A stretch of 64,000 nucleotides of DNA from RBG-13-68-16 sp050018455 (GCA_050018455.1 JBEKAA010000009.1:62001-126000); one strand, 5' to 3'; counted from the stretch's first letter, positions 34,860 through 44,808 are shown. The notes: generated from the letters alone by a model not told the origin. A program made the numbers and translations.

Positions 34860-35528
34860 CTATTGGGTCATACACAGATCGTTCTGATACACGTTATTGG
34901 CCTCCCCCTGGGGTCCCTCGGGCACGACGTTGGTGTAGTCGACCGTCACGGTCATCCTCGGATGCGGCGCGTTCGGGCCGGCGGAACATGGCCAAAGTGG
35001 ATAGCCCGTGAACGTCTTGACGAACGGGGGATTCCCGGGCGTCATCGCCCCCTTGGGCATCGGAGCCGAATAGGTGAAGACCCCTTCGGCGTAAGAGCAC
35101 CACCGCTGCGCGTAGAAGGCATATTGTGGGGTCCCCGGGGATATGTTCATCACTTCGCACGCCACGTTGACCTTCCAGCCGCCGGGGGCGGTGGCTTGGC
35201 CCCGGTTCTCGAAGACCCAGATCCCTCTCCAGCCGGGGAAGTTCGCACCTGCGAAGCCCAGAGCAGAGCCGTAGGCAGGGCCCGTCCAGTACTCGCCCTG
35301 GTGGTTGACGAGGTCTGGCCCACTGGACACCATCGCCTGTAACGGCATCGACCTCAGCTGCATCTTGATCTTCGCCCCTGGCGGCGGCTGGAGCTTCTGC
35401 AGCTCCTCGACCGGCATCTGCGCAAGGTTCTTCACCGCCTGGGTTTGGGCCACCGGCGGCGGAGCGGCCACCGCAGCGGCCGCCACCACGACAAGGACCA
35501 TCATGCTCACAATGACTGCGTGTTTCAT
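34860..35528 (-). CDS. Exported protein of unknown function
   Basis: 222 residues. Signal peptide MKHAVIVSMMVLVVVAAAAVA ending at APPPV; GGGAG precedes this ATG, which I prefer to the one six codons earlier. The mature protein has a Gln-rich helical start and then a beta-rich region with four Cys and many Pro, Gly and aromatic residues (WRGIWVFENRG, PRMTVTVDYTN). No known domain recognised. It shares signal-peptide style, leader motif and strand with the two CARDB-like neighbours. Confidence 0.65.
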   Translation of the reverse strand: MKHAVIVSMMVLVVVAAAAVAAPPPVAQTQAVKNLAQMPVEELQKLQPPPGAKIKMQLRSMPLQAMVSSGPDLVNHQGEYWTGPAYGSALGFAGANFPGWRGIWVFENRGQATAPGGWKVNVACEVMNISPGTPQYAFYAQRWCSYAEGVFTYSAPMPKGAMTPGNPPFVKTFTGYPLWPCSAGPNAPHPRMTVTVDYTNVVPEGPQGEANNVYQNDLCMTQ

Positions 35529-35551
35529 CGGCGTGTCTCCCTTCATGTGGG

Positions 35552-35578
35552 AAACGTCCGCGGGAATCAGAACCGCAC
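35552..35578 (-). promoter_or_regulatory. Shared bipartite motif, site 4
   Basis: Minus strand GTGCGGTT at 35578-35571, 13 bp, ACGTTT at 35557-35552, 23 bp before the ATG. A perfect 8-bp inverted repeat (35558-35565 with 35582-35589) surrounds the first block; its stem sequence differs from that of site 3. Confidence 0.6.
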
Positions 35579-35676
35579 ACCTCCCGCGGGCCAGGCCGGC
35601 GCCCGACCGGGAAGGAGACGGCGGGGGCGGGCCGGGCCGTTCGGTTCTCCGATTCGAGCCGATGACCGGCCACCCG

Positions 35677-36204
35677 TCACCGCGGGTGCAACGTCTTTCT
35701 TGCCGGATGAAGGAGCGTTTCGTTGATGGTCAGCTTCGCGGTGTTGTTGTTGATCGGGTCGCACTCCTGGTACCGCGGCTGCGCCGCGTAGGCCATGAAC
35801 ATCGTCGGAACGCCGTGGGTGAACGTGGCCTTGTAGGCCCAACTCCAGCGGCTGCCGGGCGCCCCGAGGATGTTGGTGTAGGTGGGGATCGTGAGGAGCT
35901 CGTTGTTCCGGTACAAACGGAGCTCGATGGTGGCGTCGGCGGGCAGGGGCAGGTTGCCGGCGTTCTTCAGCACCACCAGGAGCGTGACGGTATCGGTGGG
36001 GAACTCGATCCCCGGTGTGCCGACCTGGGTGCTGAACAGTGTGGCGGTGAACGAGTCGACGACGACGTCGATGCACGTGCGCACGGTCGGCACGGGTGGC
36101 ACCTTCTGCTGAGAGACCCCGACGCCGGATTTCGGCGGCTCCGCCGGAGCGGCAAGCGCCACGCCGAGACAGACGGCACAGACGACACATGCGTTCTTCC
36201 TCAT
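35677..36204 (-). CDS. Exported CARDB-like protein
   Basis: 175 residues. Signal peptide MRKNACVVCAVCLGVALAAPA; GAGGAGG precedes this ATG. The mature region is a single beta-sandwich of CARDB type: PPVPTVRTCIDVVVDSF, VTLLVVLKNAGNLPLPADAT, and the closing ECDPINNNTAKLTI. Such domains occur in surface and exported proteins and often mediate protein contacts. Third member of the minus-strand trio facing the plus-strand exported genes. Confidence 0.7.
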   Translation of the reverse strand: MRKNACVVCAVCLGVALAAPAEPPKSGVGVSQQKVPPVPTVRTCIDVVVDSFTATLFSTQVGTPGIEFPTDTVTLLVVLKNAGNLPLPADATIELRLYRNNELLTIPTYTNILGAPGSRWSWAYKATFTHGVPTMFMAYAAQPRYQECDPINNNTAKLTINETLLHPARKTLHPR

Positions 36205-36308
36205 GCCATCCTCCTCGCGGTCCTCCAGCACCGTGCCCGTGTCCGCCCGGGGGCGGCGCGACCTTGCGCCGGAGACACGGCCGGCCGGGAGCCGCCTTCC
36301 ATCTCGCA

Positions 36309-36335
36309 GAACGCTCGCCGGGACCGAGACCGCAC
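36309..36335 (-). promoter_or_regulatory. Shared bipartite motif, site 5
   Basis: Minus strand GTGCGGTC at 36335-36328, 13 bp, GCGTTC at 36314-36309, about 104 bp before the ATG. A perfect 9-bp inverted repeat (36317-36325 with 36337-36345) surrounds the first block. The least conserved of the five sites. Confidence 0.5.
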
Positions 36336-36462
36336 GGGTCCCGGCCAGTCATTCACGACGACGTGTCGACGCCGGGGGAGGTCAGGAGGGCCGGGAGGTC
36401 CTGCCTCACCCCGGGTCAGGGAGGGCGGCGGTTGCTCCGGGCTGCGTCGTCGAAAGAAAGTG

Positions 36463-36786
36463 GGCCGGGACGAGCCCGGTCCCTACCCCCGTCGAATCCC
36501 GGTTCCTTCAGCTCATACCGGTTTGCCGTCCGTCGTAGAGCAAAGGTGTCATCCCGAGCCCTTCGACTCCGCTCAGGGCGGGCTCCGCGAGGGATCTGGG
36601 AGGGGGCTGGTAGATCCAGGCTTTCCCCCACCCGGTGCACGGTGCACTGAAAACAAGGGCGGGCATCGCTCCCCGCCCTCGACTCAGCTCACGGTTCGCC
36701 TCTTTGGGCCGCACTTTCCGGGAGCGCCCTTGACGCATAGGCGGAACTCCAAGAGAGCACGCGCGGAGCGCGCGCTCCACAGAAGC
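36463..36786. repeat. Gene-free region with several repeat fragments
   Basis: Between the exported-protein promoter and the groEL terminator. It holds a GCCGGGACGAGCCCGG hairpin (36463-36485), a TCATCCCGAGCCCTTCGACT... element (36549-36600), a GGGCGGGCATCGCTCCCCGCC hairpin near 36658, and an AGAGCACGCGCGGAGCGCGC fragment at 36754-36782. That fragment matches one arm of the inverted repeat at 63541-63620. No gene seen. Confidence 0.55.
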
Positions 36787-36789
36787 AAA

Positions 36790-36815
36790 CAAAAGGGCCG
36801 GGACAAGCCCGGCCC
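36790..36815 (-). terminator. Rho-independent terminator of groESL
   Basis: Minus strand GGGCCGGG and CCCGGCCC form an 8-bp stem followed by TTTTGTTTG. It lies about 60 bp beyond the groEL stop. Confidence 0.8.
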
Positions 36816-36875
36816 CTGCGTTTCTGTTTTGTTCGGTGACCGGCGACTGACCACCGGCCACCGGCCACGCCGTCT

Positions 36876-38519
<1,644 letters not shown>

Positions 38520-38531
38520 CTCGCGCCTCCC

Positions 38532-38822
38532 CTACTTTTCCAGCACGCCGAGGATCTCGTCCTCGCGCACGATGACGTATTCCTGGTCGTCGATCTTGAT
38601 GTCCGAGCCCGAGTACTTGCCGATCAGGATGCGGTCACCCTTCTTGACGTCGATCGGCATCCGCTTGCCGTTGTCGTCGAGCTTTCCCGGACCGACGGCC
38701 ACGACCTCGGCTTCCTGCGGCTTTTCCTTTGCGGTGTCGGGGATGATGATCCCGCCCTTCACCACCTCTTTCTCTTCGAGGCGGCGGAGGAGAACCCTGT
38801 CATGGAGTGGACGAACGTTCAT
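38532..38822 (-). CDS. groES: Co-chaperonin GroES
   Basis: 96 residues. Forms the heptameric lid on GroEL. MNVRPLHDRVLLRRLEEKE opens the protein. The mobile loop (GGIIIPDTAKEKPQEAEVVAVGPG, split here by description), KKGDRILIGKYSG and the YVIVREDEILGVL end are all canonical. First gene of the operon, under a sigma70 promoter flanked by two CIRCE-like operators. Confidence 0.97.
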   Translation of the reverse strand: MNVRPLHDRVLLRRLEEKEVVKGGIIIPDTAKEKPQEAEVVAVGPGKLDDNGKRMPIDVKKGDRILIGKYSGSDIKIDDQEYVIVREDEILGVLEK

Positions 38823-38874
38823 GCGCGCAACCCTCCCTTTTTCTATTGTTTACGTGTTCCCGTCGCGGTCCCGA

Positions 38875-38901
38875 CTGGCAGTCCCACGGCGAGACTGCCA
38901 G
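38875..38901 (-). promoter_or_regulatory. CIRCE-like HrcA operator, proximal
   Basis: CTGGCAGTC-N9-GACTGCCAG, a perfect 9-9-9 dyad. The consensus is TTAGCACTC-N9-GAGTGCTAA, so both halves show matching deviations (CTGG for TTAG, AGTC for ACTC). It covers the predicted transcription start. No hrcA gene is in the window. Confidence 0.75.
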
Positions 38902-38902
38902 A

Positions 38903-38931
38903 AGATTAGGGCATGCGCTGGCAGTTGTCAA
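38903..38931 (-). promoter_or_regulatory. Sigma70 promoter of groESL
   Basis: Minus strand TTGACA (38931-38926), exactly 17 bp, TAATCT (38908-38903). The -35 lies within the distal CIRCE-like site and the -10 borders the proximal one. Confidence 0.8.
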
Positions 38932-38944
38932 GGGGGAGTGCCAG
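38918..38944 (-). promoter_or_regulatory. CIRCE-like HrcA operator, distal
   Basis: CTGGCAGTT-N9-GAGTGCCAG on the plus strand. One half is the normal GC-rich CIRCE half-site, the other is degenerate. It overlaps the -35 hexamer. Confidence 0.6.
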
Positions 38945-38993
38945 GACGCCGAAACCCTCCCGCGCCAAGAATCCGGGGCGTTCGGACGGCGCC

Positions 38994-39896
38994 TTACTGC
39001 GGCCGCGGACCTGCCTTCAGCGTCGCCAGCGCCCTGCGCTGCCCTCGCATGATCGCCGCCGCGGCTGCGCCCCCGGCGACGCCCCGGACGAAGAGGCGGT
39101 ACCCGGACGCACGGACCAGCGCATACACCGAGTGCAGGACCGCCAGGTAGAGGCGGTACGCGAGAGGCCGGAAGGGCCGCAGCCGGGTCGCGGCCATGAG
39201 CTCCAGGTACAGAGGCGAGCGCGCCGCCGACCCCGTCACCGCTCCCAGACGGTGCACCGCGACCATGGTCGGCGTGTAGAGAAGGCGCCAACCCCGACGG
39301 CGCAGCCGCAGGCAGAAGTCCACGTCCTCGTTGTAGAGGAAGTAACTCCCATCGAAGCCGTCCGACTGCCGCCACGCCTCCGGGCCGACCGCGAACGCCG
39401 CCCCGGGAACGAACCCGACCTCCCGCCCGCGGCTCGCCGCAGTGCGCGACGTCGCCTGCCGGACGGTGCCGGTGACCCAGTTCACGCTGCCGCCGGCGTA
39501 CCACAGCCGGCCTCCTGGCCGGTCCAGATAGAGCGGACCGGCCGCAACCGCTACGCCCGGGCTCCGCAGCGCCGCGACCGCGGCGTCGAGGTATCCGGAG
39601 GCCACCTCGATGTCGTTGTTGAGCACGATCAGCGCATCCCACGGGCCGGGGCCCAGCCACGCGACCCCGGCGTTGACCGCCGCCCCGAAGCCCGGGTTGT
39701 CCCGGGTGCGCAAGACCTCGGCAGGCACCCGGGCTCCCGGATCGAGATTGCCGGAGTTGTCAGCGACCACTACCCGCCTGGCGCACCTCGACGCGTCGGC
39801 CTGCAGGGCCCGGACACACTCATCCGTGGGAGCCGCATCGCCGAAGTGCACGACGACCACTCCGACCCGGGCCGACGACAACTCCGCGGGTCTCAT
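38994..39896 (-). CDS. Family 2 glycosyltransferase
   Basis: 300 residues. GT-A fold enzyme of the rhamnosyltransferase-like GT2 group: VGVVVVHFGDAAPTDECVRAL, VVVADNSGN, TRDNPGFGAAVNAGV, the metal-binding NNDIEVA, GFVPGAAFAV and the NEDVDFCLRLRRRG acceptor motif. A C-terminal hydrophobic stretch near residues 255-285 may touch the membrane. The ATG overlaps the flippase stop as ATGA; the frame stays open far upstream only because of GC bias. Likely adds a sugar to the lipid-linked glycan that the flippase exports. Confidence 0.88.
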   Translation of the reverse strand: MRPAELSSARVGVVVVHFGDAAPTDECVRALQADASRCARRVVVADNSGNLDPGARVPAEVLRTRDNPGFGAAVNAGVAWLGPGPWDALIVLNNDIEVASGYLDAAVAALRSPGVAVAAGPLYLDRPGGRLWYAGGSVNWVTGTVRQATSRTAASRGREVGFVPGAAFAVGPEAWRQSDGFDGSYFLYNEDVDFCLRLRRRGWRLLYTPTMVAVHRLGAVTGSAARSPLYLELMAATRLRPFRPLAYRLYLAVLHSVYALVRASGYRLFVRGVAGGAAAAAIMRGQRRALATLKAGPRPQ

Positions 39897-41158
39897 TCCA
39901 CTTCCACCGGCGGCGGCGTGCCCCCGGTCCGGCGCGGCCTGCGGACGGCGATGGTTGCGACCGTCACGGCGACGAGCGTCGCCGCCGACCACGCCGCCAC
40001 AGCCACCGAGGCGCAACCCAGAAGCCCCCAGCGCGGTATGGCCACGAGATCGGCCACGATCACCATCAGGATGGTGAAACCCTGGGTGCCCATACCCCAT
40101 CGCTGTCGCCCGCATGCCGCCACAATGACTCCCATCAGCATCCCCACGCAGGCCCCCGGCAGCGCCCAGGCGAGCACCGCCATCAGGGGCACCGCGCCGA
40201 GGTACTGCGGCCCGAACACGAGGCGGACCAGAGGGACCTTGACGATCGTGAGCGCAGTCGCGAGTACGGTGCCGATCGTCGCGCCGCAGAAGGCGATCGC
40301 CAGGACGCGCCGCCCGTTGAGCCGGCCATCCGTGGCGACCTTCGCCAGGGTGGGGTACGACGCAACCGCGACGAGTTGCGCGACGCCCAGCAGGCCCCAC
40401 ACCGGCGCGGCCGCGACGCCGTACAGCCCGATCTGCTCCTTCGCGAAGGCGAAACCGGCCAGCAGGAAGGTGTCGACCCTCAACATCGCCTGCAGACCCA
40501 AGTTCAAGACCAGGAAGATGGCGCCCTCGCGGACCAGGTAGCCGCCGTCGAACTCGGGTTCGACCCCAGGGGGCAGCGTGTGGAGCGCCCGCACAACCAC
40601 GGCGGCGCCGGCCGCAGCCCCGACCGAGAACGCGAGGCCCGTTGTCCAGACGGGCGCCGATGTCCAGGTCAGGACCGCGAGTATGGCGAGGGCGAAGCCC
40701 AGCTCCGTGGTGCGGCCGCCGACCTCCACCTCCATCCGATCGAGGCCCTTGAACACGGCCCCGCGGCTGATCAGCGAGCTGCGCAGCCAGCCGTATGGGA
40801 TGAACGCGATCAGAGTCCACCGAAGGACGCCGTCCGGGACGAGGGCCGCCGCAACCACTGCGATCGGGAGAACCACGGCAGCCACCCGTCGCTGCCACGC
40901 CCGGGACAGACGGCTCAGGCCGCGCGCCGTCTCGGGCCGGCGAGCCGTTTCCCGGATCACGACCTCCACCTGGCCGGCGGTCAGGAGGAGCATGAGCATC
41001 ACGGCCGCGCCGTACGCGACCGTGAACGCGCCCATGGCGGCCGGCCCCAGCCCGCGGGCGACGAGGACGCCGGCGACGAACATGGCCCCCTTGAGCACTA
41101 CCTCGCCCACGCCGAGCCACGCGACGTTGCGAGCCAGCCTCGCGGCGACCCGGCTCAC
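39893..41158 (-). CDS. Polysaccharide flippase (Wzx/MATE-like)
   Basis: 421 residues with about twelve hydrophobic helices. The N-terminus ARNVAWLGVGEVVLKGAMFVAG and ARGLGPAAMGAFTVAYG is typical of the polysaccharide biosynthesis/export (MOP superfamily) proteins that flip lipid-linked oligosaccharides across the inner membrane. ATGA overlaps on both sides tie it to the initiating sugar transferase upstream and the glycosyltransferase downstream. Confidence 0.87.
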   Translation of the reverse strand: MSRVAARLARNVAWLGVGEVVLKGAMFVAGVLVARGLGPAAMGAFTVAYGAAVMLMLLLTAGQVEVVIRETARRPETARGLSRLSRAWQRRVAAVVLPIAVVAAALVPDGVLRWTLIAFIPYGWLRSSLISRGAVFKGLDRMEVEVGGRTTELGFALAILAVLTWTSAPVWTTGLAFSVGAAAGAAVVVRALHTLPPGVEPEFDGGYLVREGAIFLVLNLGLQAMLRVDTFLLAGFAFAKEQIGLYGVAAAPVWGLLGVAQLVAVASYPTLAKVATDGRLNGRRVLAIAFCGATIGTVLATALTIVKVPLVRLVFGPQYLGAVPLMAVLAWALPGACVGMLMGVIVAACGRQRWGMGTQGFTILMVIVADLVAIPRWGLLGCASVAVAAWSAATLVAVTVATIAVRRPRRTGGTPPPVEVE

Positions 41159-42504
41159 CGCCGGGTCCCGACCAGCGCCACGCTCGCCGTGCGGAGCAGC
41201 GTCAGCAGGTAGATGCCGAATGACCTCTCGCGGATGAAGTAGAGGTCGTACTCGAGCTTTCGACGGTGCTCGGCCTCAGTCACCGCGTACGGCATGTGGA
41301 CCTGAGCCCACCCCGTCAGCCCGGGCGGGACCGCGAGCCTGAAGGTGTAGTAGGGGATCGCACCCGCCAGCTGCGCGACGAACTCGGGCCGCTCGGGGCG
41401 CGGGCCCACAAGCGACATGTCGCCCTTGATCACGTTCACGAGCTGGGGCAGCTCGTCGACGCGGAGGTGCCGCAGGACCCTTCCCAGCCGCGTCACCCGA
41501 GGATCGGCCGGAAGCGCGAACGCGGGACCGTTGTCCTCGGCGTCGGTTCGCATCGTGCGGAGCTTGACGACGCGGAACCGCCGCCCGAACTGCCCGACCC
41601 TGGTCTGGAGGAAGAAGACCGGCCAGCCGTCGAAGACGAGAATCGCGAGCGCCGCGACGACGACCAGCGGCAGGCACGCCACCAGCAGCACCGCGCCCAG
41701 AGCGACGTCAACAATCCGCGTGACCCGGTTGAAGAGCTCCCAGTGAATGACCCCGAACCCGGGCTGGTGAAGGAACGCTGCGGGGGAAAGATCTTCGACG
41801 GGCAGCCTGCCGTCGAGCCACGCCCACATCTCGGACGCCACGACGACCGGCACCCCGGAGAAGTGCAGCGAGGCCAGGTCGCCCGCGAAGCCGCCGCTCG
41901 TGGACTCAGGACCCACCAGCACGACGAGCTGAACACCCCCGCGATCGGTCTCGGGCACCACCTCGGTCGCGGTCAGGGCGGACCCGTCCACCGGTTCCCA
42001 CGACGCCAGCGGGTGGTCCCTGAGCTTGCGACAGACCTCCTCGACGGCGCCGGCATCGCCCACGACGAGCGCCCGCGGGCGCGGCCGACGACGAAGCCAC
42101 GCCGCCGTCATCAACCTCAAGACAGATGCCGCCACCGCCCACGCAACCGTGGTCAGGAGGAGCAGCCCCCTGCCGAACCTCCAGCTGGGTTCGACGTACG
42201 TCGCGAGGATCAGCGCGGTACCCCACACGGCGGCCGCGAGCGCAACCCTCGCGATGACCTCGCCGCGCCGCCGGAGCAGGATCGGCTCGTACAACTCGGC
42301 GGCCACCGCCGCAGCCCACATAGCGAGGATGGCCGTCGCGAGAAGGCCCGGGTGGGCCAGGAGCTGTTGCCACTTCGATGTCCGTTCCAGCCCGGCAGGG
42401 AACCGCACGACGTGGGCCAGCCACACCGCGGCGCTCAGCACGACTGCGTCAACCAGCGCGAGAGGCAGTCGCGAACGGGGCGTGGCCGGCAGGAACGAGC
42501 TCAT
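41155..42504 (-). CDS. Exopolysaccharide polyprenyl glycosylphosphotransferase
   Basis: 449 residues. Initiates glycan assembly by moving a sugar-phosphate onto undecaprenyl phosphate. Four to five N-terminal helices and a CoA-binding-like middle domain are followed by one more helix (VDVALGAVLLVACLPLVVVAAL). The C-terminal catalytic domain has QTRVGQFGRRFRVVKLRTM, LRHLRVDELPQLVNVIKGDMSLVGPRPERPEF and PGLTGWAQV. I choose the ATG at 42504; an in-frame TTG eleven codons earlier is less likely. First gene of the three-gene unit. Confidence 0.9.
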   Translation of the reverse strand: MSSFLPATPRSRLPLALVDAVVLSAAVWLAHVVRFPAGLERTSKWQQLLAHPGLLATAILAMWAAAVAAELYEPILLRRRGEVIARVALAAAVWGTALILATYVEPSWRFGRGLLLLTTVAWAVAASVLRLMTAAWLRRRPRPRALVVGDAGAVEEVCRKLRDHPLASWEPVDGSALTATEVVPETDRGGVQLVVLVGPESTSGGFAGDLASLHFSGVPVVVASEMWAWLDGRLPVEDLSPAAFLHQPGFGVIHWELFNRVTRIVDVALGAVLLVACLPLVVVAALAILVFDGWPVFFLQTRVGQFGRRFRVVKLRTMRTDAEDNGPAFALPADPRVTRLGRVLRHLRVDELPQLVNVIKGDMSLVGPRPERPEFVAQLAGAIPYYTFRLAVPPGLTGWAQVHMPYAVTEAEHRRKLEYDLYFIRERSFGIYLLTLLRTASVALVGTRR

Positions 42505-42637
42505 TCGTGTCCCGGATGGTGCGCGGGTGCGCGCCAAGTGTCAACAGCACGTGCTGGTGGGTTGGTGGGGATGGTGAAGCAGGCCTAACGAGCCCCACCC
42601 GACCCGTCGCCAGCAGGACAAGCCCTCTTCTGCGGGC

Positions 42638-43756
42638 TCAGCGAAAGAACCCCGCGATCGCGGCCACGACGCGCTCGCGCTCGTCCGCCCGCAGCTCGGG
42701 GAAGATCGGCAACGCCAGCACCTCGGATTCCGCCTTCTCCGACTTCGGGAAATCGCCCTTCTTGTACCCCAGGTCGGCGAAGCACTGCTGCTCGTGGAGA
42801 GAGATCGGGTAGTAGACCTCCGCTCCGACGCCCTCCTTGGCCATGTGCTCCCTGACCGCGTCGCGCTCCGGAACGCGGACGACGTACTGATGGTAGGTGT
42901 GGCCGCGACCCGGCAGCTCGGCGGGCAACGTCACTGTCCCGACCAGTCCCGCGCTCGTGAACAGCTCGCGGTAGTGCGCGGCGCCGGCCTGGCGCTTCGC
43001 GATCCAACCGGGGAGCCGCCGCAGCTTGACGCGAAGGATGGCCGCCTGCATCGCGTCGAGCCGGAAGTTCCCGCCGACGAAGTGGTGGACGTACTTCGGC
43101 CGCATCCCGTGGACGCGCATGTCGACCACCCTGTCCGCGAGCGCCTCGTCGTTCGTGGTGACCAGGCCGCCGTCCCCGAAGGCGCCCAGGTTCTTGGTCG
43201 GGAAGAACGAGAAGCAGCCGAGCGCGCCGATCCCACCGACCGGCACGCCGTTGTACTCGGTGCCGATCGCCTGGCAGCAGTCCTCCACGAGCGGAATGCC
43301 GGGCGCCGCCGCCAGAGCCTTCATGTCCGCGGCCTGCCCGTACAGGTGCACCGGAATGATCGCCTTGGTGCGCGCCGTGACCGCGGCTGCCACCTTGCCG
43401 GGGTCGAGGTTGAAGTCGCGCGGGTCGATGTCCACGAACACAGGGCGCGCGCCCAGGCGGTGGATCACACCGGCGGTGGCGAAGAAGGTGAACGGGGTCG
43501 TGATCACCTCGTCGCCGGATCCGACACCCAGCGTCATGAGCGCGGCGAGCAGCGCGTCGGTCCCCGAGGACACCGCCACGGCGCGTTTGACCCTGAGGTA
43601 GGCGGCGCACTCCTTCTCCAGTGCGGCGACCTCCGGCCCGAGGATGAACTGCTGGGTGGCGAAGACGCACTCGAGCGCGGCGTGCACGTCGTCGCAAACC
43701 TCGGGCCACTGCCGTGTCAGGTCGAACAGGGGAACGTTCGGTTTATGGTCGGACAT
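42638..43756 (-). CDS. DegT/DnrJ/EryC1 family sugar aminotransferase
   Basis: 372 residues. PLP enzyme that aminates nucleotide-linked keto sugars. Visible are the N-terminal VPLFDLTRQW, AVAVSSGTDALLAAL (phosphate grip), EVITTPFTFFAT, VDIDPRDFNLD, PVHLYGQAADM, LVEDCCQAIGTEY and the PLP lysine in CFSFFPTKNLGAFGDGG. RLDAMQAAIL is also typical. Its product would feed the neighbouring glycan genes. It ends 134 bp from the start of the sugar transferase and starts 4 bp past the rhomboid stop. Confidence 0.92.
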   Translation of the reverse strand: MSDHKPNVPLFDLTRQWPEVCDDVHAALECVFATQQFILGPEVAALEKECAAYLRVKRAVAVSSGTDALLAALMTLGVGSGDEVITTPFTFFATAGVIHRLGARPVFVDIDPRDFNLDPGKVAAAVTARTKAIIPVHLYGQAADMKALAAAPGIPLVEDCCQAIGTEYNGVPVGGIGALGCFSFFPTKNLGAFGDGGLVTTNDEALADRVVDMRVHGMRPKYVHHFVGGNFRLDAMQAAILRVKLRRLPGWIAKRQAGAAHYRELFTSAGLVGTVTLPAELPGRGHTYHQYVVRVPERDAVREHMAKEGVGAEVYYPISLHEQQCFADLGYKKGDFPKSEKAESEVLALPIFPELRADERERVVAAIAGFFR

Positions 43757-43759
43757 GTC

Positions 43760-44470
43760 TCATTCTCCGTAGGAAGCGTATCTCGGCCGCGGGTGTGCTC
43801 GCGCCGACCCCCTCAGCACCAGCGCCAGCAGCACTCCGGCGAGGAAACCGCCGATGTGGGCGAACCACGCGACGCCGCCCGCCGTCGGACCTGCGGCAGC
43901 CAACGCCAGCGTGCCCGAGAAGAACTGCACTACGAACCAGATGATCAGGAAGATCGGCGCCGGCAGTTCGGCGACCGTGAAGAAGAACCCGAGGAAGACG
44001 AGCGTCCTGACCCTGGCCCACGGGAACCACACCAGATACGCGCCGAGAACGCCGGCGATCGCGCCGGAGGCGCCGACCATCGGAACGGCCGACGAGGGTG
44101 CGACAACCGCCTGCCCGATCGCCGCCGCGGCGCCGCACGCCAGGTAGAAGAGCAGGTACGGCACGTGTCCCAGGACGTCCTCGACGGCGTCTCCGAAGAT
44201 CCACAGGAACCACATGTTGCCGATGAGGTGGAGCCAACCGCCGTGAAGGAACATCGACAGCAGCGCGCTCTTCAATCCGAGCGTCACGCCTCCCCGGACG
44301 GTCAGGAGATGGAAGAACCGCGCCGGTACGAAGGCATAGACGCGTATGAAGCGCTCAAGGTACGGCCCGAGCGAAAGTTCGAACAGGAACACCCCCGCGC
44401 ACGCCACGATCAGCAGCACATTGACCACGGGAGGGCGGGACGAGGGAACCGAGTCCCGTAACGGAAACAT
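43760..44470 (-). CDS. Rhomboid family intramembrane serine protease
   Basis: 236 residues with six to seven helices. Active-site elements are present: HGGWLHLIGNMWFL in the L1/TM2 region, the nucleophile Ser in GASGAIAGVLGAY, and the catalytic His in AHIGGFLAGVLL. Inner-membrane protease with unknown substrate. It appears co-transcribed with the aminotransferase, with a 3-bp gap; whether it acts in the glycan pathway is not evident. Confidence 0.92.
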   Translation of the reverse strand: MFPLRDSVPSSRPPVVNVLLIVACAGVFLFELSLGPYLERFIRVYAFVPARFFHLLTVRGGVTLGLKSALLSMFLHGGWLHLIGNMWFLWIFGDAVEDVLGHVPYLLFYLACGAAAAIGQAVVAPSSAVPMVGASGAIAGVLGAYLVWFPWARVRTLVFLGFFFTVAELPAPIFLIIWFVVQFFSGTLALAAAGPTAGGVAWFAHIGGFLAGVLLALVLRGSARAHPRPRYASYGE

Positions 44471-44519
44471 GACGCGGGAGTATAGCCTCTAGCCGGGCTG
44501 CCGAGCGAGACCCGCCAGG

Positions 44520-44800
44520 AAGACCGGGGTCCGAAGAGGCGGGTAGAGAAGCGGAGGGGCTGAGGAGCAGAGGAGCGAAGACCGTTCGAAGGTTCGAAGG
44601 TTCGAAGGTTCGAAGGTTCGAAGGTTCGAAGGTTCGAAGGTTCGAAGGTTCACTTAGGGCAAAGCAACCCCCCAACCCACACCCTATTCCCAACGTCCTT
44701 CGCCTTCGTCTCTGAACTTTCGAACTTTCGAACGTGTGAACCTGCGAACAGTCCTTTGCTCCTCCGCTCCCCTGCCCCTCCGCCCCTCTGCGGTCGGCAG
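44520..44800. repeat. 8-bp word arrays in a long inverted repeat, second copy
   Basis: Left arm: GGTCCGAAGAGGCGGG, AG-rich octamers to 44578, then one variant and seven perfect tandem GGTTCGAA units at 44583-44646. Right arm at about 44718-44795: CTTTCGAA, CTTTCGAA, CGTGTGAA, CCTGCGAA, then pyrimidine octamers. Compared with 15110-15345 the unit number differs by about one while the order of blocks is the same. It fills most of 44471-44808. Confidence 0.85.
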
Positions 44801-44808
44801 CGTGCGGG

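Noticed and set aside
42505..42637. TTGACA at 42543-42538 (minus strand) as a promoter for the polysaccharide genes
   Set aside because: No acceptable -10 hexamer lies 16-18 bp downstream.
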